DNA of 64,000 bases. Source: Dactylorhiza incarnata. Its lineage: Eukaryota > Streptophyta > Magnoliopsida > Asparagales > Orchidaceae. Below, piece by piece: positions 18,624 to 28,355 of the stretch. Below the pieces are notes generated by a model, which was not told the origin of the DNA, did no database searches, and saw only the letters and a list, made by a program, of their open reading frames with translations. A program made the position numbers and the translations under genes. Where the stretch lies: NCBI GenBank assembly GCA_033032865.1, contig JAWHQI010000611.1, positions 62,001 to 126,000 of the forward strand. Direction: 5' to 3'. Each line of letters starts with the position of its first letter. The first letter of the stretch is position 1.

Positions 18624-20497
18624 ATGGCGCGATCCAAGAACAAGTCGCAGCGACCTGTTAAAGTTAAGGCCGTCCGAGCTGACGCGGCCTTGGCATTCCA
18701 TTCGGCGGACCATCCGGAATGCCGCCTTACCCAGAACGAACTGGATGACTTCATTGCTAAACACATGGTAGGGAGTACTCTGCTCGCGCGGCTTCCTTTG
18801 CGCGACGAGCGGATTAACTCTTCCAGTCCGCACCAGATCGCCATCCCAGTTGACCACTTCGAGTATGGCTTCAAGTTTCCACTGCCGCTTGAAGTCATAG
18901 CCATCTTCGACCACTACGGGGTTGTGCCCGGTCAGCTTCCACCGAACTCCATCGCCTCAATATACAGCTTCATCTCCTATCTGCGGTTCGAGCGAACTAG
19001 ATTCTCCATTGACTTGTTCAGGAGGTTTTTCTCAGTGCGAGCGGTCTCCGACTCGGGGACTTCAACTTACCGAGGGCACCTCTACTTCAGCTGCCTCGGG
19101 CTGAAGGTTGTCAATCTGGCGAACAAAGTCTCCGATTGGTCGGAGCGGTTTGTAATGCTCGAGGGCAACTTCGGACTGTTGCAGACCAACCCGCAAGTCC
19201 GGGGGGAAGAAGTTTTCCAGATCCCCCAAGTCGGCAAGATCGAGGCGGACACCTTCGCGTTCCTTGAGAAGGAGCGGCTTGATATCAACCACTACATCCC
19301 GCTTTTCTCGGAGCTTGAGAACATTCTCCCCGAACATAGTAAGTTCTTCTAGACCGCCTTTATATGACCGCGCGGCCTTCTTTACTTATATTCTTGATTT
19401 TACTTTGCAGCCGCCCATATCGTTCCAGCGAACAAGCCGGTCACGCCGGCCGGCCCAGTTTTAACCCAGAGGGAGAAGAGGCAGCGGCGAAAGAGGTCGC
19501 CATCTTCGGAGGAAGAGGGCCCGACCTCTTCTGACGAGTATGAACTCCTTCGTTCAAGTGGGAACCCGCCCGACCTGCAGGGCAACCCGACCGTCCTTTG
19601 GCACAGGGATGGAAGTCGGATCCGGGTATCCACCGCGCTCCCTCCGTGGGGGAGTGAAAAGATTGACCGCCACGCCCTAGCCGCCGGGGCTGCCTTATAT
19701 GGTCGAAAGACTTTGAAGAGGCTGAGGAATACTCCCGAGGAAGAGCTCCCCCGGTTAGCGGCTCAGGCCGGTGCATGGGGATTTGCGGCCAACCACTTTA
19801 TGGCCTTGTCGTTCAAGCGGCTGGTTTCCGTCCAAAAACACCTGGAGAAGAGATTCGAGGAGCAGGCCGCGGAGATCACGCGGCTTCAAGAAGAGAACGC
19901 GCGGCTTCAAGAAGTCGTGGCGGTGAGTTTTTTCAAAAGACAATGCGGTCCCTTTTGTTCAGCCCGGGCGGCCTGATTCATCTTTCCTTTTTCTTGCAGA
20001 AGCAATATGAGATGACCAACCCGTCCTTCCAGGATGAGGTGCTGCCCCATGTGGCCCAAGGAATCAACAAGGCCCTGGGTCTTATGGAAGATCGGGGCGG
20101 TCTGAGCGAAGGGTTCGAGGGTACCACCTTCTCCGACCTCTTCCCCACCTTGAAGACTCAACTCGATGAAATCAGCCGAAGGCGCAAAGGGAAGACCAAG
20201 GTGGGCGAGGAGGCTGAGGCCGACGCTGGCAGAGAGGTCGTGCTTCATCAAGGAGGAGATGGAAGCGGTGAAGCCGCCGATGAGGTCGATGCGGACAATG
20301 AAGCCGGTGACGCTGATGAGGACGATGAAGATGACCTATCCTCTGGGACCACTGGCTCCGCCAGCAGGACCGGGCGATCAAGTTCCAGCGGTTCGTCGGA
20401 TTCTTCTTCGTTCAGCGAAGGCTATTCGCCGGAGATTGACATCGAAGGCCTGACCTCAAGTCCGCCTGTCAAGAAGCGAAAAAAGTCGGCAGACTAG
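18624..20497 (+). CDS. aORF-b: spliced antisense gene with a Transposase_28-like domain
   Basis: Three exons are inferred: 18624-19338, 19411-19922 and 20000-20497. The introns of 72 and 77 nt have GTAAGT/TTTGCAG and GTGAGT/TTCTTGCAG ends. Joining gives 1725 nt and 574 residues in one frame. Exon 1 (residues 1-238) holds LLARLPLRDERINSS, IFDHYGVVPGQLPPNS and SIDLFRRFFSVRA, the pattern I associate with the 'putative gypsy type transposon' family (Pfam PF04195, from memory). Exon 2 has a basic stretch (REKRQRRKRS) and a coiled coil (EEQAAEITRLQEENARLQEV). Exon 3 ends in an acidic, serine-rich tail and KKRKKSAD. Nuclear location is likely; the role is unknown. Because the gene is antisense, its introns are not removed from the genomic RNA and survive retrotransposition. 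Confidence 0.8.
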
Positions 20498-21287
20498 TGC
20501 TCTCGTTTTACTTTTTAACTTTTGTAACCGCCGGTTTCTTTTTGTTAACCGGGCGGTCAGTACTTTTGTAAACATATTTTTGAAGAAATGAATAGAAATT
20601 TCTTACCTGTCTGGTTGTCATTCTGCTGTTACTTACTTGTGATTGATATCTTGTCTTTTTCTCTCCTTCTTCTTTTTCGCTTTTTATAATCTAGCCGCGC
20701 GGCTATCCTGATCCATTTATAGATGACGATTGAGGATCTTGGGTGGTTTATATTTAGGCCGCGCGATTACTCTTTTTTTTTTTAAAAAATCTCAGGATGT
20801 CCGATTTCTTGTGCGATCATAGTGTTAGGCCGAGCGGCCCCTTATTTAAAAAGAGAGATACCACATCCTTGTTGATGCAAATAATGATCTTTTAACTTTG
20901 AGCGATTTTGAAATCAATCCGGGCGAACAACGCATTGCATCCAAAGATAACTTTTGCTAGGAAATCAGTCAACCCGACCGGTTAAAATATAAACTGAACG
21001 ATGATATACTCAATTCCAGAGACAACCAGATTTGATTAATTTGAAGTATTGATAGGTTCGCTCGGTCAGACTGCAATCCGGACAACCATATGATTTGAAT
21101 TTAGAAATGCCTAACTCATTATCGGACGGATAGATAGATAAGTCCGACCGGTCAGGATGAAATCTGAGCAATTACATGTTAGATCCAGAAATACCAAACT
21201 TATAAAAGATGATTAAATCCGCCCGGTTTGAATGCCACCCGGGAAATAGATGATTAGCTTTAGAAGATTTCCAACTTGTACAATATT
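20498..21287 (-). other. CCG-NN-CGG-rich spacer of E2, no gene
   Basis: Noncoding, with palindromic words about every 60-80 bp (for example accgggcggtca near 20549, ggccgagcggcc near 20831, ccgaccggt near 21145). It is homologous to 8951-9861 of E3 but reversed. Confidence 0.6.
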
Positions 21288-21560
21288 GATAAGACCGCAC
21301 GGTTGTATAATAACCCGGATAATCATATGCTTTGCCAGAAAATATTCTAACTTGTAATATATTGATAAGACCGCCCGGTTGCATAATAACCCGGATAATC
21401 ATATGCTTTGCCAGAAAATATTCTAACTTGTAATATATTGATAAGACCGCCCGGTTGCATAATAACCCGGATAATCATATGCTTTGCCAGAAAATATTCC
21501 AACCTGTAATATATTGATAAGACCGCCCGGTTGCATAATAACCCGGGTAATCATATGCCC
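21288..21560 (-). repeat. 76-bp tandem repeat of E2
   Basis: Units start at 21288, 21364, 21440 and 21516 (gataagaccgc.cggtt, then acccggataatcatatgctt); the last is partial. Each carries CCGCNCGG. The unit is also recognisable in diverged form on either side, so this is a recent local amplification. Confidence 0.9.
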
Positions 21561-21663
21561 AGATTCAGAAATACTTTCCTTAATAGACGACGGGCATACC
21601 CGCCCGGTTTGAATATAACCCTGGTGATAACATGATCAGTTTCAAAAGATGACTTAACCTATG

Positions 21664-21845
21664 TTCAGTCAGACCGCTAGGCCTGAAATACTCAGACCGC
21701 ATGGTCTTAATACCACAACCCCTTATTGGGGTAGACGAACACCTGCACCTGTTCAACCAGACCGACCGGCCTGAAAAACTCAAACCGTCCGGTCTTAATA
21801 TCACAACCCCTTTATTGGGGTAGACGAACACCTGCACCTGTTCTA
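21664..21845 (-). repeat. 89-bp duplication of E2
   Basis: Two copies of the unit also found at 8772-8950 in E3, on the opposite strand, each with a CCG-NN-CGG pair. Confidence 0.75.
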
Positions 21846-21921
21846 ACAATATTCTCCTTGAGTGGTCCATATAGAAAAATCATCAGAAGTGAATGCCTCC
21901 CTGTAGGGAAGAAGAATAATC

Positions 21922-22334
21922 CTACAGGCTCAAATGACCAAGTGGGCAGGTGGGCCTCGGCGGCGAACATTGCTTTCCTCAAGTGGTCATAAGAGCTGTA
22001 GGGAAAAAAGAAAAAATATGTACAGACTCAGATGACCAAGTGGGCAGGTGGGCCTCGGCGGCGAACATTGCTTTCCTCAAATGGTCATAAGAGCTGTAAA
22101 CGACTCATCCGCTCTCTTGCCTAGGGTTACAAGCCGAGTTGATCAATTGGGCAGGTGGGCCTCGGCGGCGAACATTGCTTTCCTCAGAGAGATCAACTCA
22201 GTTGTGGGCCCAACTAGGTACCGTTTCGAGAGTACCTAAGAGTATTCGATGGTCACAGACTATGATGATCAGTTGGGCAGGTGGGCCTCGGCGGCGAACA
22301 TTGCTTTCCTCAGAAAGATCATCAAAGCTGTAAC
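21922..22334 (-). other. Post-pol array of four stem-loop modules (E2)
   Basis: Reverse orientation of the E3 array. Inner arms GATCATC/GATGATC and GATCAACTC/GAGTTGATC are perfect, and the two ATGACCA/TGGTCAT modules are present with outer CTACAG/CTGTAG and TTACAG/CTGTA. The inter-module hairpin TAGGTAC/GTACCTA is perfect (about 22214-22238). Confidence 0.75.
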
Positions 22335-22685
22335 TATATCCCTTCGGGGCATGATAGAGCTGACAATCACCTAGACCTCCCTTGATGCAGGGGTGTGTCA
22401 GATATCGGCCGGGATCCAAAGTTCTGAAGACCACCGCAACGGAATTGGCAAGCTACCACTACATGTGTGCGAAAACTCCCCGCATCACATGGTCTTGGTG
22501 GGTTTTACGCTACGACTACAATCCGAGGGGGTTCGAGCAGAATTTGGCGATATCTCAGAGGTTCGGGGAGTGAGATATGTGTGTTTATATTTATGATGCG
22601 GAGAACCATCATACAAGAAGGAAATGTCAGTATAGGGCTTTTTATTCAATACCAAAAAGAGATGTAAAGAATAAAAGAAATAATT
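22335..22685 (-). other. Post-pol conserved block of E2, no gene
   Basis: Reverse complement of the block at 7934-8283 of E3. It lies between the gag-pol stop and the stem-loop array. No gene was seen. Confidence 0.7.
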
Positions 22686-25600
22686 TCAAGGATAGAACCG
22701 TTTGAGATCGTCACCGCTCCACGTGCGTGGGATGTCTTCTCCTTCGTTGGTTTGGAGACGGTAGGCCCCATTCTTAGATACTTCTTTGATGATGAAAGGT
22801 CCTGCCCAATTAGGATCCAGCTTTCCAACATTACCAGACCTTGCTGCGGCATCCACCTTTTTTAACACCAGATCCCCGACTACAAACTGCTTCACTCTGA
22901 CATTCTTATCAAAATATTTTGCCATTCTCCTTTTAACTTCCTCCTGCCTGATTGTTGCTTCATCCTGAAGTTCCTCGATTAGATCAAGATTATGCATGAG
23001 GGCCTCACCATTTTCATCTATCCAGGATCCTCCTCCTTCTTTGGCGTAAATAACCCTTGGAGTGACTACCTCGAATTCCACAGGGACAACAGCTTCCGAG
23101 CCATGAGATAATTTGAAAGGTGTCTCCCCGGTAGCCGAAGACGGAGTAGTGCGAAGGGTCCACAGGATGGAAGGAAGTTGGTCCGCCCAATTCCCTTTCT
23201 GGTTCAAGACTCTTTTCACCAAAAGCTGCCGAATTTGCCTGTTTGCCGCCTCCACTTGACCATTAGTCCTTGGATGGTGTACTGAGGCAAACCGAAGATC
23301 AATTCCTATCTGATCACAGAAGCTTATCATCTCCGGATTGTTGAATTGTGGGCCATTATCGGTGACGATTGCCAACGGAATTCCATGTCGGCAGATAATC
23401 TCTCCCCAGACGAAGTTTCTGACAATTTGGGTGGTAGTTCTTGCTAATGCTTTTGCTTCGATCCACTTACTGAAATAATCGATCATTACCAGGATAAAGC
23501 GACGTTGTCCGCTGGCCATTGGGAAAGGCCCCATAAGATCCATTCCCCATACTGCAAAAGGCCATGGCGCAGTTATTGACCTGAGTGACTGAGCAGGCAA
23601 ATGTTGAAGAGGAGCGAACTTTTGGCACTGGACACATCGCTTGGCGAATGCTTCAGCATCCTTTCTCATGGTTGGCCAGAAGTATCCTTGCCGCAGGATC
23701 CTTTTTTCTAAGGTTTTTGCCCCTGAATGGCTACCGCACTCCCCAGAATGAACTTCCTGAAGTATGACCGGGATCTCCTCTTCTGAAACGCACCGTGCTG
23801 AGGGAGAAATCAAAGTTTTTCGGTACAAGACTCCTGCTATCAAGTAGTAGTACGCCGCCTTTCTTCTGAACCTATTTTTGTCCTTGATTGATGGATGATA
23901 TTCTCCTTTTGTCAGAAACAATTCGTAGGGGTCTTTCCAAGAAGGATGTTGATCAATCTGCATGAGCTCTTCTTCCTCTGTTTCCTCTGTTGCCGGATGA
24001 AAAAGTTCTGAGGTTACTCCCCCTGATGGAAGACCAAATTTTGACAATTCGTCTGCCTCTTCATTCTGCGTTCTCGGAATATGCTCGATGATGAAGGATT
24101 TGAATCTCCCGATTTCTTTCTTAGCTAGGAATAGGTATTTTCTCAACATCGGTTCTCTTGTCTCGTAGTTCCCCAGAACCTGCGAGGCCATTACAAGAGA
24201 ATCAGTTTTCACATGAACATGTTCTATCCCAAGCTCCTTTGCGAGTCTCAGGCCGGCCAAGAGTGCTTCGTATTCGGCCTGGTTATTTGTAACTGAAAAG
24301 AAGAATTTAACAGCTTGTTCCAGCCTGATGCCGTTTGGACTGATCAAAACCACTCCGGCTCCCACGGAGTTTCTGCCAGAAGCCCCATCCACATAAATGA
24401 TCCAAGCCAAAGGAGTTTGCACTACCTGCTCTGGATTAGACTCCATTGTGTCTACCAAGAAATCTGCCAATACTTGTGCCTTTATTGCTGTTCTGGGAGT
24501 GTACAGTATTTCGAACTCGCTTAGCTCAATTGCCCATTTGGCCAACCTTCCTGAATGTTCCGGCTTTTCTAAGATATTCCTCAGTGGATGATCTGAAACC
24601 ACCTGAATAGGATGAGCTTGAAAATAGGGGCGGAGCCTTCGTGATGACATGACTAAAGCCAAGGCTAATTTCTCCAGGATTGAATATCTAGTTTCTGCAT
24701 CTTTAAGGATATGGCTGACATAGTATATCGGAAACTGTTTCTTTTTCTCTTCCCGAACCAGGACAGAGCTTATCGCATCAGGGCCTACCCCCAAATACAA
24801 GAATAGTGTTTCTCCTTCGCGAGGGCTTTGAAGAAGGGGGGTTGAAGTTAATTGCTTTTTCAATTGTTCGAAAGCATTATCGCATTCCTCGTTCCATTCG
24901 AACTTAGATCCTCCCCTAAGTGTTTTGAAGAACGGAGCGCTTTTATCTCCCGATTTGGAAATGAATCGGCTCAATCCTGCCAACCTTCCACCAAGTTGCT
25001 GTACCTCTTTCGGATTGCGAGGAGGGGTCATGTCTAGGATGGCTTTTACTTTATCTGGGTTCGGTGCGAGACCATCAGGAGTGAGAAGATGTCCAAGAAA
25101 TTTCCCCTTGTTCGCCCCGAACACGCATTTCGAGGGGTTTAATTTTAATTTGAACCTCCGTAGAGTAGCGAACGTCTCTACGAGGTCTTCCAGATGGATT
25201 AAAAAAGTTTTACTTTTTAGAAGGAGATCATCAACATATACTTCCAGATTTCTCCCTTTTTGTTTTTCAAAAACTGTGTCCATCATCCTCTGATATGTTG
25301 CCCCCGCATTTTTGAGGCCAAAAGGCATGACGAGATAACAATAACATCCATCATTGGTAATGAAGGATGTATGCGGGATATCAGGCTTATGCATCTTAAT
25401 CTGGTGATAACCAGAAAATGCATCTAAAAAACTCATAAAACTATATCCCACCGCGGAATCTACCAAAACATCTATCCGAGGCAAGGGATAACAATCCTTG
25501 GGGCATGCTTTATTGAGTTTAGTGAAATCAACACACATACGCCATTTCCCCCCAGACTTTTTCACCATCACTACATTCGACATCCAGGTGGGGTACTGGA

Positions 25601-28304
25601 TTTCAGAAATGAAATTGGCCTTAAGAAGCTTTGCAACTTCTTCTTTGATAGGTACCGCCAGCTTAGTTGCTACCTCCCTTTTCTTCTGTTGGATTGGCTT
25701 GAACTTCGGAGAAACGTTGAGGTGATGGCACGCGACATCTGGATCTATTCCAGGCATGTCTTCCGCCGACCAAGCGAAGATGTCCAAGTTATTCAGCAGG
25801 CAGGAGGTTAACTGGAGCTTTTCCTCTTCTGATAGCTCGGCGTTGATGATCAGCTTCTTCCCTTCCCCTTCAACAATGGGGATCTCTTGGGTCTCCTGGG
25901 CAGGTTCCAGGTAGGTCCCTTTCCGTTCCACGCTCCCCTCAGCTTCTTCAGGGAGTTCGGACACCTCTTGGATGTCATTCTGGGCCTTGTGAAGTGGTGC
26001 CTCGGTGATCACATTAACTGTCTTCACATAACATTCGCGTGCCACCTTTGGATCGCTCCGGATCCGGTACTGACGCCCCTCAGCAGCGAATTTCAAGGCC
26101 AAATGGAAAGTAGATACCACCGCTCTGTAAGCATTCAGGATTGGCCTTCCGAAAATTGCGCAGTAGCTACTTGGGGCTTCCACTACTACGAAGTTCACCA
26201 ACTTTGTTATGCCCCCTAGCGATACCAGAAGCTTCACGCACCCTTCTACTTCCTTCTTTTCTCCTGAGAAGCCATAGAGGGGGCCTTCCGTAGAGAGTAA
26301 GGCCTTTCCAGTCTTGAGGGCCTCAAACGTTTGGCGAAAGATGAGATTAACTGAGCTGCCTGTATCGATCAAAATTTTGTGCACTGCGTAATTCTCAATA
26401 ACCGCCTTTATCACCACCGCGTCATCGAACGGATTCGCATTCGGGGAGAGATCTTCCTGGCCAAACGTAACAACCGTCCTTTCCGGGGCAGAAGTGGAGG
26501 CAACTGCCACTTCTTGCTTTGTAACTCTCCCGATGCTAGATTTTCGGGAGGATTCTATCCCTGCCCCACCATGGATGCAATAGATGTTACCGAGAGGGCC
26601 AACATCATTCACCTCTATGCATTCGGCTGCAGGATGTATATCCCCATAACTACCGGCCTCCTCTACATCAGCACATTCCCATGTTACTTCGACTGCCTCC
26701 TTCTTCTTCTCAGCTCGTGGTTCAACCGGAGTTTCTTGCCGAATCAACCCCCGAAGCTTTCCCTCTTTCAGGAGTTTTTCTATCAACCACCGGAGGGCCC
26801 GGCAATCTTCAGTTAGATGCCCCTCTTCTTTGTGATATTCACAGTAAAGGTTTGGGTTCCGATTGCGAACTTCTGATTTCAAAGGAGGGGGCCTTTTAAA
26901 GTCAGGCCTCTTCTGAAGAATCTGCACGACCTCATTCATGGTAACGTTGAGTGGGGTGAACGAATCTTGTGATTCATCATATCGGATGGATGGGATAGGT
27001 GGAGATGGTTGTGCGATGTATTGTGGCAGATATACGGGCATGATTTGCGGGACTCCCATGGGTTGAGTGGGTGCGATGGCCAACGGCGGCTTCTGATCCT
27101 GAAACCGTTGATGGCCAATGAATGGTTGCTTGGGCTTAAGATTCCTTCCCCTTTGAGCCCGGGGCTCGAAATCAGGCCGAGACGAGTGATTATAACGTTG
27201 CTGATGGGTTGATGCAGAATTGAACTGATCGTTGTCGCTGAGCAACTTGGCAACGTAACCCGGATTAGTCTTTTCCCCCCTGATGAATTTGTTTGCCAGA
27301 CTAATCATTTCTTGATATGTCTTTGGTTCCCTGATTTGGGCTTCAAACTTCAGTGGCCCCTCCCTAAGGCCATGCATTAGTGCGACCCTATATAACTCCG
27401 GATCGACGTTTTGTACCTCCATTATTTCCCTTTGGAAACGATCGACGAAACGGGCCCACGTTTCGTTTTCTTGTTGTCGTATTTCGAATAGGGCTGCCGG
27501 ACCATTCTTTCTCTTCTTAGAGGTAGAGAATCGAAGCAGAAATTCTCTACGCAACTCCGCAAAGCATCTGATAGATCGAGGATGCAATCCATAGAACCAT
27601 TCTCTGGCCTGACCATCAAAGGATGTCACCAGGAGCTTGCACTTTGTTGCGTCAGTGATGGTCCTCAGAGCAACAGCTGATTCAAATGCCTGGAGGTGTA
27701 TTGCTGGATCGGACTCCCCACTATATGCTGACATACGTGGTTCTCGAAAGTTGTTCGGGGCCGGCTCTCCTCGGATTTCGTCGGTGAAGGGAGAACTCTC
27801 CTCGGCATCCTCATACAGGGGGAAAGCAGAGTTATAAGGGACCTCGGCTGCGGTCATTGGCGGACAGGCCGTATGATAGGAGCGGGCAGGTGCTCCAGTC
27901 GGATATGATTGGAAGGCGGCGACCTCAGGCGGATAGGGAAAATGGGCGGCCTGAGAGGTCGCCCCTTGAAAGTCAAGGACCCGAGCTGGCATACATCGCG
28001 CGGCCTCTTGGTAGAGATTAGGACGGTCCGCGGAACCTTCTTGTGGTGGTCGGGAATGAGCGACTTGCGCGAACGGATATGGAGGTGGAGGAGGTAGAAC
28101 AGGAGTGACCGCCTGGGGAGCCGCGGCCTGCTGAGGGGCTAACCGCTCGGTCAGTAGAGTTAGGGCCTGAGTGATCGCGTCCAGACGCTGATCAGTCGCC
28201 TGCCGAGCCTGGTCGGCCTCTCTCTTTGTCTGCTCCAGAGCTTCCCACAAAGAGTCTTCACTGTGATCGGATCGGTCTCTTGGAGGGAGCTGGCGATCTG
28301 GCAT
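22686..28304 (-). CDS. gag-pol: E2 gag-pol polyprotein, intact
   Basis: A single open frame of 1872 residues from the ATG at 28304 (MPDRQLPPRDRSD) to the stop at 22686. Approximate order: gag capsid region 188-345; zinc knuckle of CX2HX4HX4C form at 488-501; aspartic protease DTG at 647-649; reverse transcriptase about 860-1060 with YVDD at 1023-1026; first RNase H about 1130-1240, whose usual catalytic Asp is not evident (LYLGVGPDA); archaeal-type RNase H about 1302-1425 with Asp 1306 (YVDGAS), QAEYEAL, KTDS and NEEADELSK; integrase with an HHCC finger (HSGECGSH to CVQC), then Asp 1589, Asp 1649 and Glu 1685 (DD35E); tail with GPFIIKEV and DDLKRFYP. gag and pol share one frame, so no frameshift is needed. 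The products would form the particle, copy the RNA and integrate the DNA. Confidence 0.95.
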   Translation of the reverse strand: MPDRQLPPRDRSDHSEDSLWEALEQTKREADQARQATDQRLDAITQALTLLTERLAPQQAAAPQAVTPVLPPPPPYPFAQVAHSRPPQEGSADRPNLYQEAARCMPARVLDFQGATSQAAHFPYPPEVAAFQSYPTGAPARSYHTACPPMTAAEVPYNSAFPLYEDAEESSPFTDEIRGEPAPNNFREPRMSAYSGESDPAIHLQAFESAVALRTITDATKCKLLVTSFDGQAREWFYGLHPRSIRCFAELRREFLLRFSTSKKRKNGPAALFEIRQQENETWARFVDRFQREIMEVQNVDPELYRVALMHGLREGPLKFEAQIREPKTYQEMISLANKFIRGEKTNPGYVAKLLSDNDQFNSASTHQQRYNHSSRPDFEPRAQRGRNLKPKQPFIGHQRFQDQKPPLAIAPTQPMGVPQIMPVYLPQYIAQPSPPIPSIRYDESQDSFTPLNVTMNEVVQILQKRPDFKRPPPLKSEVRNRNPNLYCEYHKEEGHLTEDCRALRWLIEKLLKEGKLRGLIRQETPVEPRAEKKKEAVEVTWECADVEEAGSYGDIHPAAECIEVNDVGPLGNIYCIHGGAGIESSRKSSIGRVTKQEVAVASTSAPERTVVTFGQEDLSPNANPFDDAVVIKAVIENYAVHKILIDTGSSVNLIFRQTFEALKTGKALLSTEGPLYGFSGEKKEVEGCVKLLVSLGGITKLVNFVVVEAPSSYCAIFGRPILNAYRAVVSTFHLALKFAAEGRQYRIRSDPKVARECYVKTVNVITEAPLHKAQNDIQEVSELPEEAEGSVERKGTYLEPAQETQEIPIVEGEGKKLIINAELSEEEKLQLTSCLLNNLDIFAWSAEDMPGIDPDVACHHLNVSPKFKPIQQKKREVATKLAVPIKEEVAKLLKANFISEIQYPTWMSNVVMVKKSGGKWRMCVDFTKLNKACPKDCYPLPRIDVLVDSAVGYSFMSFLDAFSGYHQIKMHKPDIPHTSFITNDGCYCYLVMPFGLKNAGATYQRMMDTVFEKQKGRNLEVYVDDLLLKSKTFLIHLEDLVETFATLRRFKLKLNPSKCVFGANKGKFLGHLLTPDGLAPNPDKVKAILDMTPPRNPKEVQQLGGRLAGLSRFISKSGDKSAPFFKTLRGGSKFEWNEECDNAFEQLKKQLTSTPLLQSPREGETLFLYLGVGPDAISSVLVREEKKKQFPIYYVSHILKDAETRYSILEKLALALVMSSRRLRPYFQAHPIQVVSDHPLRNILEKPEHSGRLAKWAIELSEFEILYTPRTAIKAQVLADFLVDTMESNPEQVVQTPLAWIIYVDGASGRNSVGAGVVLISPNGIRLEQAVKFFFSVTNNQAEYEALLAGLRLAKELGIEHVHVKTDSLVMASQVLGNYETREPMLRKYLFLAKKEIGRFKSFIIEHIPRTQNEEADELSKFGLPSGGVTSELFHPATEETEEEELMQIDQHPSWKDPYELFLTKGEYHPSIKDKNRFRRKAAYYYLIAGVLYRKTLISPSARCVSEEEIPVILQEVHSGECGSHSGAKTLEKRILRQGYFWPTMRKDAEAFAKRCVQCQKFAPLQHLPAQSLRSITAPWPFAVWGMDLMGPFPMASGQRRFILVMIDYFSKWIEAKALARTTTQIVRNFVWGEIICRHGIPLAIVTDNGPQFNNPEMISFCDQIGIDLRFASVHHPRTNGQVEAANRQIRQLLVKRVLNQKGNWADQLPSILWTLRTTPSSATGETPFKLSHGSEAVVPVEFEVVTPRVIYAKEGGGSWIDENGEALMHNLDLIEELQDEATIRQEEVKRRMAKYFDKNVRVKQFVVGDLVLKKVDAAARSGNVGKLDPNWAGPFIIKEVSKNGAYRLQTNEGEDIPRTWSGDDLKRFYP

Positions 28305-28332
28305 TCTGAGCTAAGGATTTCGCTGACAGTCT

Positions 28333-28355
28333 GCGATCTGAAGGTCGCGTGTTTC
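28333..28355 (-). other. Putative primer-binding site of E2
   Basis: On the minus strand it reads GAAACACGCG then ACCTTCAGATCGC, directly after the 5' LTR, identical to E3 (2263-2285). Confidence 0.55.
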
